This document shows positions 28,604 to 39,403 of a stretch of 64,000 nucleotides of DNA, piece by piece. Every line of letters starts with the position of its first letter. Position 1 is the first letter of the stretch. The position numbers and the translations under genes were made by a program. This DNA is from a bacterium (GTDB lineage Bacteria; Verrucomicrobiota; Verrucomicrobiia; Limisphaerales; UBA11358), in contig JAKALA010000008.1 in assembly GCA_021813325.1 (NCBI GenBank), positions 1 to 64,000 of the forward strand, given 5' to 3'. The notes beneath the pieces were generated by a model. It saw only the letters and a list, made by a program, of their open reading frames with translations, did not search any database and was not told where the DNA came from.

Positions 28604-30460
28604 ATGTGCGGCATTATCGGATACATCGGAAAAAAATCAGCTTCGCCCGTCTTGTTGGAGGGGCTGCGGCGGCTGGAATATCGCGGCTACGACAGCGCCG
28701 GCGTGGCGGTGCTGGACAAAACCGACCTCGTCGTCCGCAAGAAGCTGGGCAAGATCGACGAGGGCATCGCCCGGCTGCTTCAATCGGAACCGGTCAGTGG
28801 TCACCTTGGAATCGCGCATACCCGTTGGGCGACCCACGGCGTTCCGTCCGACACCAATTCACATCCGCACTTGGATGCCTCCGGGAAAATCGCCGTGGTG
28901 CATAATGGCGTTATCGAGAATTATGACACGCTCAAGCAACGGTTGCTCAAGGCCGGGCACAAATTCAAATCCGACACCGACACAGAAGTGCTTGCCCAGC
29001 TCATCGGCGATTACTATGAAAAGCGCCGCAAAAACGGCGGCAACAGCGAGGCGCTTACGCAGGCGGTTTGCGACGCGTTGCGCGATGTGATCGGCACCTA
29101 CGGACTGGCGGTGATCTGCACGGATTTTCCGAATACCATGGTCGGCGCCCGCCGCGGCTCGCCGCTGATCATCGGCCTTGGCCAGGATGAAAATTTTGTC
29201 ACGAGCGACGCCAATGCGATCGTGGCGCACACCAGGGAAGTGGTTTATCTCAACGATTACGACGTTGCCACCATCACGGGTGATCGCTTTGACGTTCAGA
29301 ATCTGGGCGCGGATACGGCGAATGTTCAGATCAGCCGGCTGGAATTCAGCCAGGAGGATGCGGCGCGCGGCAGTCATGCGCACTTCATGCTCAAGGAAAT
29401 TTACGAGCAGCCGCAGACGGTTTTGAACGCCCTGCGCGGGCGCTTAGATTTTGAAGGCGCCACGGCGAAATTTGGGGGGTTGAACATGAGCGCGGCGGAA
29501 TTGCGAAACATTGACCGTCTGGTCATTGCCGCCAGCGGCACGAGCTGGCACGCGGCGCTGGTGGGAGAATATTTATTCGAAGAGCTGGCGCAAATTCCCG
29601 TGGAAGTGGAGTTCGCCCACGAATTTTGCTACCGCAATTGTCCGCTCGAAAAAAACACGGTGCTGCTGGTGCTTTCGCAATCGGGCGAGACGGCGGATAC
29701 GCTCGCGGCTTTGCGCGAGGCGAAACGCCGCGGACACAAGGCGCTGGCCATCATCAACGTGGTGGGCAGCACCATTGCGCGTGAATCCGACGGCGGCATT
29801 TACATGCACGCCGGACCGGAAATCGGCGTGGCTTCGACCAAGGCGTTTGTCTCGACCATCACGGTGCTGACGCTGCTGGCGATTCATCTGGGGCGGATGC
29901 GCCAGCTTTCCGCCAAACGCGCGCTGGAAATCCTGCGCGCCTTGGAGGACGTGCCCGCGCAAATCGAAGCGATTTTGACGCAGAACGAGCGGTTGCAGGA
30001 ATTGGCCCAAAAATATGCCAAGGCAAGCGACTTCTTTTTCCTTGGTCGCGGTTACACGTTTCCCATCGCCCTCGAAGGCGCCTTGAAGCTCAAGGAAATT
30101 TCCTACATTCATGCGGAAGGCTACTCGGCGGCCGAGATGAAGCACGGTCCGATTGCGTTGATCGATGACCAAACCCCGACCGTGTTTCTGGTTCCCGATG
30201 ATGTGATGTATGAAAAGACCATGGCCAACCTGGCCATGATCCGCGCGCGCAAAGGTCCGATCATTGCCCTGGCCACCGAAGGCGACGAAGCGGTGAAGAA
30301 GGTGGCGGATGACGTGATTTATGTGCCGAAGACTTTGGAACCTTTGAACCCGATTTTGACCAGCGTGCCGTTGCAGTTGTTTGCGTATCACATTGCCGTG
30401 GCGCGCGGCTGTGACGTGGACAAGCCGCGGAATCTGGCCAAGAGCGTTACGGTTGAATAA
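28604..30460 (+). CDS. glmS: Glutamine-fructose-6-phosphate aminotransferase
   Basis: Makes glucosamine 6-phosphate for peptidoglycan and LPS. 618 residues. The N-terminal glutaminase starts with the Cys1 nucleophile (MCGIIGYIGKK) and has RLEYRGYDSAGVAV and THPHxx-type HSHPHLDASG variants around residue 86. Two SIS domains follow (AASGTSWHAALVGEYL with LSQSGETADTLAAL, and FFLGRGYTFPIALEGALKLK), and the end is the conserved KPRNLAKSVTVE. No glmS ribozyme can be present, since gmhB ends three bases upstream. Confidence 0.96.
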   Translation: MCGIIGYIGKKSASPVLLEGLRRLEYRGYDSAGVAVLDKTDLVVRKKLGKIDEGIARLLQSEPVSGHLGIAHTRWATHGVPSDTNSHPHLDASGKIAVVHNGVIENYDTLKQRLLKAGHKFKSDTDTEVLAQLIGDYYEKRRKNGGNSEALTQAVCDALRDVIGTYGLAVICTDFPNTMVGARRGSPLIIGLGQDENFVTSDANAIVAHTREVVYLNDYDVATITGDRFDVQNLGADTANVQISRLEFSQEDAARGSHAHFMLKEIYEQPQTVLNALRGRLDFEGATAKFGGLNMSAAELRNIDRLVIAASGTSWHAALVGEYLFEELAQIPVEVEFAHEFCYRNCPLEKNTVLLVLSQSGETADTLAALREAKRRGHKALAIINVVGSTIARESDGGIYMHAGPEIGVASTKAFVSTITVLTLLAIHLGRMRQLSAKRALEILRALEDVPAQIEAILTQNERLQELAQKYAKASDFFFLGRGYTFPIALEGALKLKEISYIHAEGYSAAEMKHGPIALIDDQTPTVFLVPDDVMYEKTMANLAMIRARKGPIIALATEGDEAVKKVADDVIYVPKTLEPLNPILTSVPLQLFAYHIAVARGCDVDKPRNLAKSVTVE

Positions 30461-30463
30461 CGG

Positions 30464-31084
30464 TCACTGCGGCAGCACGTGGTTTTGAACGGTGCAGGTG
30501 GGCAATTCATCCACGGTGTTGATGCTGTAAATACCGCCGTCCGGGCACGAAGGAAAGGCGCCATCCTTTAAATACGGCAGTAAATCCTCGGCGGTCGGCA
30601 CCGCGTCGCCAGACTTGCCTTTTTCCAAAGCCCACTGCTGTTTGGCCCCGTCGATCTGGCGGAGATTATTGACGCATTGATTCCGGTGAAGGATCGCAAT
30701 GCCGGCATCCGTGACGCGGCGGTTTTCGGTTTGAAGCTGCTGCAAATGGTCGCTCTGCAATTCCAGGGCCGTTCGGGCGGTGTTCAGATTGGTGGAGAGT
30801 TTCTGATTCTCGGCTCTCAACTGCGCGATTTCCGCCTGGGCCTGCGCCAGCCGGTTGGTGTAAATTTCGTTTTGTTTGCGCAGCCCGGAAATTTCCGCCG
30901 CCTGCATGCCGGCATTGGAATTTTTCAATGCGTCCAAATCCGATTGCATTTGCTGCGTCTGTTGCTGGGCCTCGTTCAATTTGACTTGCAGCGAATCCTT
31001 CTGGCGGATGGAGCGGAAGAGGAAAATTTCAGCCACCAGCATCAGCGCGAGGCAAAGCCAGGCAAACCAGCGTTTCAGGTTCAT
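30464..31084 (-). CDS. Membrane-anchored coiled-coil protein with pseudopilin-like C-terminus
   Basis: 206 residues from the ATG at 31084 (an open extension upstream is ignored). There is one membrane helix near the N-terminus (FAWLCLALMLVAEIFLF), then about 100 residues of Gln/Asn/Leu-rich coiled coil, then a C-terminal part with CVNNLRQIDGAKQQWALEKG and FPSCPDGGIYSI. That C-terminal pattern is common in verrucomicrobial type II pseudopilins. Without the usual FTLIE prepilin N-terminus it is not a true pilin. Function unknown. Convergent with glmS, stops four bases apart. Confidence 0.6.
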   Translation of the reverse strand: MNLKRWFAWLCLALMLVAEIFLFRSIRQKDSLQVKLNEAQQQTQQMQSDLDALKNSNAGMQAAEISGLRKQNEIYTNRLAQAQAEIAQLRAENQKLSTNLNTARTALELQSDHLQQLQTENRRVTDAGIAILHRNQCVNNLRQIDGAKQQWALEKGKSGDAVPTAEDLLPYLKDGAFPSCPDGGIYSINTVDELPTCTVQNHVLPQ

Positions 31085-31213
31085 GGCCAGACAGTTTCCG
31101 TCTTTGGCCAAAATCGTCAAATAGGAAATGGCACCGGGATGATTAATGCTTTGAAAAAGTAAGATAAATGTTTGCAACCACGTCCGTTTTCTGGCGTCTA
31201 TAAACTATCCATT

Positions 31214-32578
31214 ATGAAAGACTCCATGAATCGACGGCAGTTCATCAAGACCACGGGTGTCATCGGCACCGGCATCGCCATGTCTGGCTATTTCAGCTCC
31301 ATTGGAACCGCCGCGTCCAAGAGCTTGTCTCCCGCCCGGAAAATTGGGCCCAACGGCCGGATCACGGCGGCGGTCATTGGCACCAACGGCCGCGGTCTGG
31401 CGCATATCGATTGCCTGACCAGTTTGCCGGGGGTTGAAGTCACTTATATTTGCGATGTGGACACACGCGCCGTGGCAAAAGGGATTAACGAAACCGCCAA
31501 GAAACAAACGAACAAGCCGCAAGGCTTGGGCGATTTCCGCAAAGCTTTGGCCGATCCTTCGCTGGATGTCGTCACCATCGCCACGCCGGATCATTGGCAC
31601 ACGCCCATGGCGATCATGGCCATGGCTGCCGGCAAACATGTCTATTTGGAAAAGCCGTGCAGCCAAAATCCCTACGAAGGGGAATTGCTGCTGGCGGCGG
31701 TCAACAAATACCAGCGCGTCTGTCAAATGGGGGCGCAACGCCGCTCGTCGGCGCACATGCGCGAAATCATTCCGCAAATTCACTCCGGCCTCATCGGCAA
31801 GACCTATTACGGCAAAGGCTGGTATGCCAATGACCGCACCAGCATCGGTCATGGCAAACAGGTGCCCGTGCCGGAATGGCTGGATTACGAGCTTTGGCAG
31901 GGGCCGGCGCCGCGCCGCCCATACCTCGACAACCTCATCCATTACAACTGGCATTGGCGCTGGTTGTATGGCACCGGCGAAGCCCTCAACAACGGCACGC
32001 ATGAAATCGACGTTGCCCGCTGGGCTTTGGGCGTGAAATGGCCAACGCGCGTTTCTTCCAATGGCGGACGCTACGCGTTTCAGGACGACTGGGAGTCGCC
32101 GGATACGCAGAGTATTTCGTGGGATTTTCCCGAAGGCAAATCCATGAGCTGGGAAGGGCGGAGCTGCAACAGCTTCCCGGTGGAAGGCCGTTCCCGCGGC
32201 ACGTTGATTTACGGCACGGAAGGAACCGCGCTGTTGGACGGGGACGATTACATCATTTACGACAAGAAGGGCAAAATCATCAAGCAGGCCAAGGGTTCCG
32301 AAGTGGTTGATCCCACCAATACCATCAGCGGCAGCGGCTTGGGAATGGATACGTCGCATGTTTCTAATTTCATCGAAACAGTTCGCGGCACGCAGACATT
32401 GAACTGTCCTATTTCCGAAGGCTCCACCAGCGTGACCTTGTTGCTCCTGGGCAACATCGCCTGGCGCGTGGGGCGTGAATTAAATTGCGATCCGGCCACT
32501 GGGCATATTTTGAAGGATCGGGGCGCCATGAAATTGTGGCGTCGCAAATACGAGTCCGGCTGGGAACCCAAAGTTTGA
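31214..32578 (+). CDS. Tat-exported Gfo/Idh/MocA-family oxidoreductase
   Basis: An NAD(P)-dependent sugar or polyol dehydrogenase-like protein, about 454 residues from the ATG at 31214. A twin-arginine signal (NRRQFIKTTG) leads it to the periplasm. The Rossmann fold starts AAVIGTNGRG with an acidic CDVD at the end of the second strand. ATPDHWHTPMAIMAMAAG and GKHVYLEKPCSQ contain the family's EKP lysine. The C-terminal half has the HEIDVARWALG block. Periplasmic members hold their cofactor tightly. It stands alone here, but resembles the members in the 41-47 kb cluster. Confidence 0.88.
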   Translation: MKDSMNRRQFIKTTGVIGTGIAMSGYFSSIGTAASKSLSPARKIGPNGRITAAVIGTNGRGLAHIDCLTSLPGVEVTYICDVDTRAVAKGINETAKKQTNKPQGLGDFRKALADPSLDVVTIATPDHWHTPMAIMAMAAGKHVYLEKPCSQNPYEGELLLAAVNKYQRVCQMGAQRRSSAHMREIIPQIHSGLIGKTYYGKGWYANDRTSIGHGKQVPVPEWLDYELWQGPAPRRPYLDNLIHYNWHWRWLYGTGEALNNGTHEIDVARWALGVKWPTRVSSNGGRYAFQDDWESPDTQSISWDFPEGKSMSWEGRSCNSFPVEGRSRGTLIYGTEGTALLDGDDYIIYDKKGKIIKQAKGSEVVDPTNTISGSGLGMDTSHVSNFIETVRGTQTLNCPISEGSTSVTLLLLGNIAWRVGRELNCDPATGHILKDRGAMKLWRRKYESGWEPKV

Positions 32579-32843
32579 GCATCTCTGAACCTGAGCTCAC
32601 CGCGAGTTGATGCCTTGGCGGGCTGGAAGGGCAAGGTATTTCAACGTTCAAGCCAACTCAATAATTCATGGCGGTCTGGGCAAAGCCGCCGCTTACGCGA
32701 GAATCGGCGTAACCGGCTGACGGTGCTTAATTCCCGGAAACATTGACTGTTGCAAGCACAGTTTTGTTAAAGACTTGTAGATAGTTGCCGCGGTTTGAGA
32801 TTTGCCATTTTCGGTTTACTTCGCGTAACCTGCTCGTGAACGA

Positions 32844-33577
<734 letters not shown>

Positions 33578-33581
<4 letters not shown>

Positions 33582-34393
33582 ACGGTCAAGCCGCTCAAAT
33601 GGTCGAGGTGCCGCACTTGAACACGCTTTTCGAGGTTATCCACGAAGACGACGATTTATTGATCGTTCACAAGCCGGCGGACCTGGTCTGCCATCCCACC
33701 AAAGGCGATGAATATTCCAGCCTCATCAGCCGGGCGCGGATTTATCTCAAGGCCGACAAAGAGCCGCGCATGGTGAATCGTCTGGATCGCGAGACATCAG
33801 GATTGGTGGTGATAGCCAAGCATGCGGAAGCTGCCGGTGAATTGGGGAAAATCTGGGAGACACGCACGATTACCAAGGAATATGTCGCCATTGTTCATGG
33901 TCACGTCGCGGCAGAACGAGGGATCATCGATGCGCCGCTCGGCAAGGATGAAGCCAGTAAAGTCGCGATCAAGGATTGTGTCCGGACGGATGGCACACCG
34001 GCCCAGACGGAATTTTTTGTGGAGCGGAGATTTACCCGTAATTCGCCAGTTGATTCAAGCTTGGCCGAACCCTTCCGTGCGGATTTCGCGATTGAGAAGA
34101 AATTTACTTTGCTTCGCCTCATTCCTCGCAGTGGACGCAAACACCAGATTCGCATTCACCTCTCGCACATCGGGCATCCTATTGTTGGGGACAAGCTGTA
34201 TGGCGGCGATGAAGATCTTTACCTGGCTTTGGTCGAACGAAGATTGACTGCCGAACAGCGGACGCGATTGATTTTGCCCACCCATGCCCTTCACGCCGGC
34301 CGGCTGCGATTCCAATGGCGCGGGCGCGACCTGGATTTTGCCTGTGCGCCGGAGCCGGACTTTACAAATTTTTGGGCGGGTGCGGCCGCGTAA
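33578..34393 (+). CDS. RluA-family pseudouridine synthase
   Basis: Converts uridine to pseudouridine in RNA. 271 residues from a GTG that overlaps the uppS stop (GTGA). It has the catalytic-domain start EVIHEDDDLLIVHKPADLVCHP, the catalytic Asp in MVNRLDRETSGLVVIAK, and RSGRKHQIRIHLSHIGHPIVGDKLY. No S4 domain is present. Its last ~100 bases overlap the end of the convergent L7Ae-like gene. The target RNA is unknown. Confidence 0.9.
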
Positions 34394-34743
34394 TTCATGG
34401 GCTTCAGAGCGTTTAATGCCTTGTTGATGCGAAACATTTTTAATTCCGCGTAAATGGACTGGGCCAATCCGGATTTGGTGAAACCCAAGGCTTTTGCTCC
34501 TTTTGTGGCGAAGAATTTTTCGAAATCAGCCGAAGTGAAATGTTGCACCACCGGATAGTGGGCAAAATCCTTCAACACTTCATCGCGGTTTTCCGGGGCA
34601 ATGTCATCGGCGATCAGCACGAAATGCAACCGCCCTTTGTTGGCGCGGAGACAGTCCCGCCCGACGAGCAGCGATCGCGATTTCAGCACAAATGGGAACA
34701 GCCGTTCCACGGGTCGCGACGGTTGTGCCGTTTCATCCGTCAT
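34291..34743 (-). CDS. L7Ae/YlxQ-like putative RNA-binding protein
   Basis: About 150 residues. The N-terminal two thirds resemble the L7Ae/L30e/Gadd45 fold: FVLKSRSLLVGRDCLRANKG, then HFVLIADDIAPENRDEVL, then GFTKSGLAQSIYAEL. The match is by pattern and not strong. The C-terminus is Arg/Ser-rich and is encoded antisense to the end of the pseudouridine synthase gene. The ATG at 34743 overlaps the helicase stop as TGATG (a GTG at 34746 is also possible), so it is translated after the helicase. An RNA-binding role would fit that neighbour. Confidence 0.6.
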   Translation of the reverse strand: MTDETAQPSRPVERLFPFVLKSRSLLVGRDCLRANKGRLHFVLIADDIAPENRDEVLKDFAHYPVVQHFTSADFEKFFATKGAKALGFTKSGLAQSIYAELKMFRINKALNALKPMNYAAAPAQKFVKSGSGAQAKSRSRPRHWNRSRPA

Positions 34744-36830
34744 CACGCTACCTTGGTCTTGACCTTGAACCCTTTGATCACAGTGCGATTAAGCTTGGAA
34801 ACGATGCTGTTGACGTGTTCGCTGGCCACATCGACAAACAAATGCTTCTCCCGCACGTCCACCGTGCCGACGACTTTGCCGGGCAGGCCGGTTTCTCCCG
34901 CCACGGCGTTGACAATGTCAATCGGCTTGATGTCCTTATCCTGACCCAAGTTCATCCACAACCGGGTTTGGCCCTGGGGGGTGGCGCGGCTGGCCTTGGC
35001 CTTGGAGGCAGCAGGTTCTGATTTGGGTTTGAGAAACAGCTTTGATTCGGTGGCGGCAGCCGGAGTTTCAACGGACTTTAGAATTTCCTCGTCCGAATAG
35101 GTCTTTTCTGGTTTGGCAGCGGCAATGTCTGGCTTTCCCCCCTCGGAAACGGGGGCCGTGGTGTGTTCCGCCGGTGCAATCGCCGGTGCAATGTTTCCGG
35201 TTTCGGCCGGTTGCATTGCCTTTTTAAAGCGAACAGAAACCTCATTGGTTTCCGGCTGCGGTGTTAGGACTTCCTTGGAACGAGCCGGTGGTTTCTCAGC
35301 GCGGCTGGGGCGTTCGGAACGATAATCGCGACGTTTTTCCAGGCCGGGACGCCGCTCCTCCTGGTAGCTGCTTTCACCGCGATCCTCGCGGCGCGGGCGC
35401 CGTTCATCGCGATAATCCCAGTCACGCGGGGCAAAACGCTCACGCCGTTCCTCAAACCGTCCGCTGCGCTGGCGGGGTTCAAAACGGTCGTCCCGCGGCG
35501 GACGTTCGTAGGCATCAGTTTTGGGTGCGGGTTTGGCGGCTTCTCCGCTTTGCAATTGGTGAATCAATGCGGATGCAATATCGGCGGATTCAAAACCGTC
35601 TTCGACCAGCCGTTCGATCAGGTGGTCAAAACGCTGATACTCTTTGGAAGCCAGCAATTGGCGCAGCTTGTCGAGAAAGACGTTTTCACGGGCTTCGGCG
35701 ACTTCATCCACCGTGGGAATGCGTCCGCGCTGAATGCGGACATTGGTGAACCGTTCGATGTTGCGGATCTGGAACAATTCGCGGTAGGGCACCAGCGAAA
35801 TGGCCCGACCGCTGCGGCCCGCGCGGCCCGTGCGGCCGATGCGATGCACGTAATCTTCCGGGTCGTAAGGCAAATCGTAGTTGAAAACAACCTCCACATC
35901 GTCCACGTCAATACCGCGCGCGGCCACGTCGGTGGCGACCAGAAATTCCAAACCGGATTGGCGGAACTTGTTCATCACGCGGTCGCGCATGTTTTGGGTC
36001 ATGTCGCCGTGCAGACGGTCGGCTTGATAACCGGCGGCTTCCAGGTAATCCACCAGATCATCCACCATGCGCTTGGTGTTGCAGAAAATGATGCCGAGCT
36101 TGAGGTCGTGCAGGTCAATCAGCCGGGTGAGCAGCTCCATTTTGTGGCGACGGTCCACTTCGTAATAAGCCTGTTCGACGGTGGGAACGGTCATTTCCTT
36201 CCGTTCGATCTTCACATTCTGTGGATCGCGCGAATATTTCTCGATCAAATCGCGGATCGGCTTGGGCATGGTGGCGGAAAAGAAAACCGTCTGACGTTCG
36301 GCTGGCACGGCCTGGAGAATCAACTCGATATCTTCGCGGAACCCCATGTTCAACATGACGTCGGCTTCATCGAGAATGGCCATCTTGACGGTGTCGAGGC
36401 GCAGCGTGCCTCGGCGCATGTGATCCATGACCCGGCCCGGCGTGCCGATGACGATTTGCGCCCCCCGGCGCAAGCCGTCGAATTGGCGTTCGTAGGACTG
36501 GCCGCCATAAATCGGCAAGGCATGGATGCCGCGTTTGAAAAAGGCGAGTTTGTGAATTTCCTCCGACACTTGCACGGCGAGTTCGCGGGTGGGGCAGAGA
36601 ATGAGCACCTGCACTTCGCGGCGGGCGGGATCTACCTTTTCCACCGCCGGAATGCCGAAGGCCGCCGTTTTGCCGGAGCCGGTTTGCGACTGGCCGACGA
36701 TGTCCTTGCCGGTCATCAGCACGGGAATGGCCTCGGCCTGAATCGGCGAAGCCTGCTCGAAACCGAGCTTGTCGATGGCCTTGAGCAGTTCGGGGGACAA
36801 ACCCAATTCGGAAAATAATTTTGACGTCAT
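34743..36830 (-). CDS. deaD: DEAD-box RNA helicase with DbpA-type RNA-binding domain
   Basis: An ATP-dependent RNA helicase of 695 residues. Core motifs: Q motif region GFEQASPIQAEAIPVL, motif I SQTGSGKTAAFG, PTRELA, DEAD (AILDEADVML), SAT (FFSATMP), and in domain 2 ATDVAARGIDVDDVE and HRIGRTGRAGRSG. A long Arg/Glu/Asp-rich low-complexity stretch follows (about residues 455-530). The C-terminal ~75 residues form a DbpA-like RNA-binding domain. The size suits CsdA/DeaD, used in ribosome assembly or cold adaptation. Confidence 0.92.
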   Translation of the reverse strand: MTSKLFSELGLSPELLKAIDKLGFEQASPIQAEAIPVLMTGKDIVGQSQTGSGKTAAFGIPAVEKVDPARREVQVLILCPTRELAVQVSEEIHKLAFFKRGIHALPIYGGQSYERQFDGLRRGAQIVIGTPGRVMDHMRRGTLRLDTVKMAILDEADVMLNMGFREDIELILQAVPAERQTVFFSATMPKPIRDLIEKYSRDPQNVKIERKEMTVPTVEQAYYEVDRRHKMELLTRLIDLHDLKLGIIFCNTKRMVDDLVDYLEAAGYQADRLHGDMTQNMRDRVMNKFRQSGLEFLVATDVAARGIDVDDVEVVFNYDLPYDPEDYVHRIGRTGRAGRSGRAISLVPYRELFQIRNIERFTNVRIQRGRIPTVDEVAEARENVFLDKLRQLLASKEYQRFDHLIERLVEDGFESADIASALIHQLQSGEAAKPAPKTDAYERPPRDDRFEPRQRSGRFEERRERFAPRDWDYRDERRPRREDRGESSYQEERRPGLEKRRDYRSERPSRAEKPPARSKEVLTPQPETNEVSVRFKKAMQPAETGNIAPAIAPAEHTTAPVSEGGKPDIAAAKPEKTYSDEEILKSVETPAAATESKLFLKPKSEPAASKAKASRATPQGQTRLWMNLGQDKDIKPIDIVNAVAGETGLPGKVVGTVDVREKHLFVDVASEHVNSIVSKLNRTVIKGFKVKTKVA

Positions 36831-36990
36831 GTGGTTAAATCGTCTTGGCGACTTGGTCCACTGTAACAGAACGGCACGGGTAGCGAGAGCTAAATTTTAA
36901 GGGGTGCCAACGGGAGATTTTTCGCGTAACAGCAAGTTTGCCGTTGACACTTTGCCTTAAGTAAAGAGCATTGTGCATCCCGTTCCCCCT

Positions 36991-38556
36991 ATGAACAATC
37001 GTCACGATAAAATTCTATTCTGGGGCTGCTTTATTGCCCTCATTACCACCAGCTACGCCTTCATCAGCCGCATGATATTGTGCGGCGGCCAGTTCGTCAC
37101 CGACTTTGGCTTGGACAAGGTGGCGGTGGGCGAACTTCAGGGGGCGGGTATCTGGCCGTTCGGGGTCAGCATCATCATTTTTAGCCTGTTCATTGATCGG
37201 ATCGGCTACAAGGTGGCCATGATTTTTTCGTTCGTTTCCTATCTCATCTACACGGGCATGGCTTTCATGGCGTATCATGCCATTCACGGCGTGACCGGCA
37301 GCGAACTGATCGCGGCCCAGCACCATGGGCACCAGTTGTTATATTGGGGCAGCATCATTCTCGGCCTGGGCAATGGAAGCGTTGAGGCGTATGCCAACCC
37401 AATTGTGGCGACCATGTTTAATCAGGACAAAGCAAAATGGCTGAACCGCCTGCACGCCGGCTGGCCGGGCGGCCTGGTGCTGGGCGGTCTCTGCACCATT
37501 GCTCTGGCCAACAATGCCGACTGGCGATTGACGCTCGGCTTGATCCTGATTCCCGCTTTTATTTTCTTCTTCATCTTGATTGGTTTAAAATTTCCCAAAA
37601 GCGAACGGGAACAGGCCGGCATTGGCTACGTGCAAATGCTCAAGGAACTTGGCATGTTTGGCGCGTTGGTGGGCTTCGGACTGGTCTTTGCGCAACTGCA
37701 ACAAGTGCTCGTTCCGGCGGCCTGGGCATGGCCGAGTTGGGCGTTCTGGGTTCCGACCGGCCTGGTGGTGTTGGTATTTGCCGCCGTCACCAAGTCTTTC
37801 GGGCGGCTATTGCTGGCATGGCTCATCATCATCATGATGCCGCAAGCAACCACCGAACTGGGCACCAACGGCTGGATCACCGCGCTCATGGAAGATCCGA
37901 TGAAAGCCGCCGGCTACAACGCCGCCTGGGTGCTGGTTTACACCTCGGCGATCATGTTGATTTTGCGTTTCTGCGCCGGACCGCTCATCCACAAATTCTC
38001 GCCGCCGGGTTTGCTGCTGACGTGTTCGGCCCTGGCTGGCCTCGGCATTCTGGCGCTTTCCAAAACCGCGCACTCCGGGACGGGAACTATTTTTGCGGCG
38101 GCCACCTTGTTTGGCATCGGCATCACGTTTTTCTGGCCAACCATTCTGGGTCTGACTTCGGAGCAATGTCCGAAGGGCGGGGCGCTAACGCTCAATGCGA
38201 TGGGCGGGATCGGCATGTTGGCGGTGGGCATTCTGGGGTCGCCCTTTCTGGGATACATGCAGGAAAACACCACCACCCTGCAGCTGCGCGAAACCAATCC
38301 CGCGCTTTACCAGCAGGTGACCGTGAAGAAAAATTATCTGTTGGGCGCGTATGAAGCGATAGATCCCGATAAAAAGGCCGCCATCACTGATGAAAAATCT
38401 CTGAACGACCTCAAGGCGGCGGAAATTTCCGGCAAGTTCAGCGCCCTTGGCAAAATGGCCATGTTCCCGATGTTTACCTTCCTGTGCTACCTCCTGCTGA
38501 TCGGCTATTTCAAAACGCGCGGTGGCTACAAGCCGGTTCTCTTGGACAAGAAGTAA
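36991..38556 (+). CDS. MFS transporter
   Basis: A major facilitator superfamily membrane protein of about 521 residues with some 12-14 hydrophobic segments. The loop between helices 2 and 3 reads DRIGYKVAM, a form of the MFS G-x-x-x-D-R pattern. A soluble insertion of about 60 residues (AYEAIDPDKKAAITDEKSL) sits before the last helix. The substrate is not evident; sugar or oligosaccharide uptake would fit the window. The ATG at 36991 is preferred to a GTG at 36973. Convergent with the ApbE gene. Confidence 0.8.
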   Translation: MNNRHDKILFWGCFIALITTSYAFISRMILCGGQFVTDFGLDKVAVGELQGAGIWPFGVSIIIFSLFIDRIGYKVAMIFSFVSYLIYTGMAFMAYHAIHGVTGSELIAAQHHGHQLLYWGSIILGLGNGSVEAYANPIVATMFNQDKAKWLNRLHAGWPGGLVLGGLCTIALANNADWRLTLGLILIPAFIFFFILIGLKFPKSEREQAGIGYVQMLKELGMFGALVGFGLVFAQLQQVLVPAAWAWPSWAFWVPTGLVVLVFAAVTKSFGRLLLAWLIIIMMPQATTELGTNGWITALMEDPMKAAGYNAAWVLVYTSAIMLILRFCAGPLIHKFSPPGLLLTCSALAGLGILALSKTAHSGTGTIFAAATLFGIGITFFWPTILGLTSEQCPKGGALTLNAMGGIGMLAVGILGSPFLGYMQENTTTLQLRETNPALYQQVTVKKNYLLGAYEAIDPDKKAAITDEKSLNDLKAAEISGKFSALGKMAMFPMFTFLCYLLLIGYFKTRGGYKPVLLDKK

Positions 38557-38563
38557 TTCCAGT

Positions 38564-39403
38564 TCATTCCGAAGTTGCCAGCGGAGGCGCGGTTCGCGAT
38601 CCCAGATGCTGCCAGGTTTTCTCTTCATTAAGAAAAACCAGCCAGGCGGGGTTGCGCCGCAAAATCTCCTGAATCTCCGGTTCCTCCAGGATCATGCAGG
38701 CGGTGGACAACGCATCGGATTCGGCGGCGGAATCCGCCAGCGCCCAGGTCCGATGATGCTTCGAACACGGCTGGCCCGTGCGTGGATCAAAAATATGTTT
38801 TCCTTTCACCGCCAGACCGGAGCCGCTCAATGAAGCCTGACTCAGCCAATGGCGACGCGGCGAATGATCATCGCCCAAGCCACAAGACCAGCCGGCAGAG
38901 TCCGCCGGCGCTTCTCCGGCGAGAATGCTGCTGCCGCCCGCGACTAGCAGATAGGCGGAACAACTCCACTCATGCAGCACCGTCGCCATGCGATCCAGGG
39001 CAAACCCTTTGCCGATGGCGCCCAAATCAAACTCCAGCCGCCCATTGTCGCAGCGGATGGTAAATTCCTTGTCCACCAGGCTCCAGAGCGGCTTGGTCGG
39101 TTGGGTCCGTAGTGCGGCGGCGGTGACGGAAAACGCGCCACGCGTGGCGAACTCCATTTTGCGGGCGAGGTTCAAACAGGCAAAGACTGGTTCCGTCAGA
39201 CGTAATTTTTCGCCCACTTTGAGTTCGCCGATCTGGGCGATTTCGCTGTTGGCGCGGAAGCGGCTGAGTTTGGATTCGAGGTCATCCAACAAGGCAAACG
39301 CCGCCTGCGCTGCCTGCTGCGCGTAGGCCTTTTCCTCGTTGGCAATGCGCACCTGGAATTGTGTGGCCATGGCGCGGCGGTTGAAGACGTGAATTTCGCT
39401 CAT
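38564..39403 (-). CDS. apbE: FAD:protein FMN transferase (ApbE family)
   Basis: Attaches FMN to threonine of target flavoproteins, or acts in flavin handling. About 279 residues from the ATG at 39403. It has RRAMATQFQVRI near the N-terminus, LESKLSRFRANSEIAQI, and DLGAIGKGFALDRM, the conserved D-x-G-x-x-x-K-G FAD-binding block. Near the end lies AVKGKHIFDPRTGQP. No lipobox or signal peptide, so a cytoplasmic form. Its ATG overlaps the stop of the Agl23-like gene (ATGA). No NqrB/C or RnfG target gene is in the window. Confidence 0.87.
   Translation of the reverse strand: MSEIHVFNRRAMATQFQVRIANEEKAYAQQAAQAAFALLDDLESKLSRFRANSEIAQIGELKVGEKLRLTEPVFACLNLARKMEFATRGAFSVTAAALRTQPTKPLWSLVDKEFTIRCDNGRLEFDLGAIGKGFALDRMATVLHEWSCSAYLLVAGGSSILAGEAPADSAGWSCGLGDDHSPRRHWLSQASLSGSGLAVKGKHIFDPRTGQPCSKHHRTWALADSAAESDALSTACMILEEPEIQEILRRNPAWLVFLNEEKTWQHLGSRTAPPLATSE

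Noticed and set aside
28540..28604. glmS ribozyme before glmS
   Set aside because: Only three bases separate gmhB and glmS, so the ribozyme has no room and its motifs are not seen.
31205..32359. 384-codon open frame on the minus strand
   Set aside because: Antisense to a clear Tat-type Gfo/Idh gene with full motifs.
35550..36818. 422-codon open frame on the plus strand
   Set aside because: Antisense to the DEAD-box helicase; no domain pattern and His/Gln-rich shadow composition.
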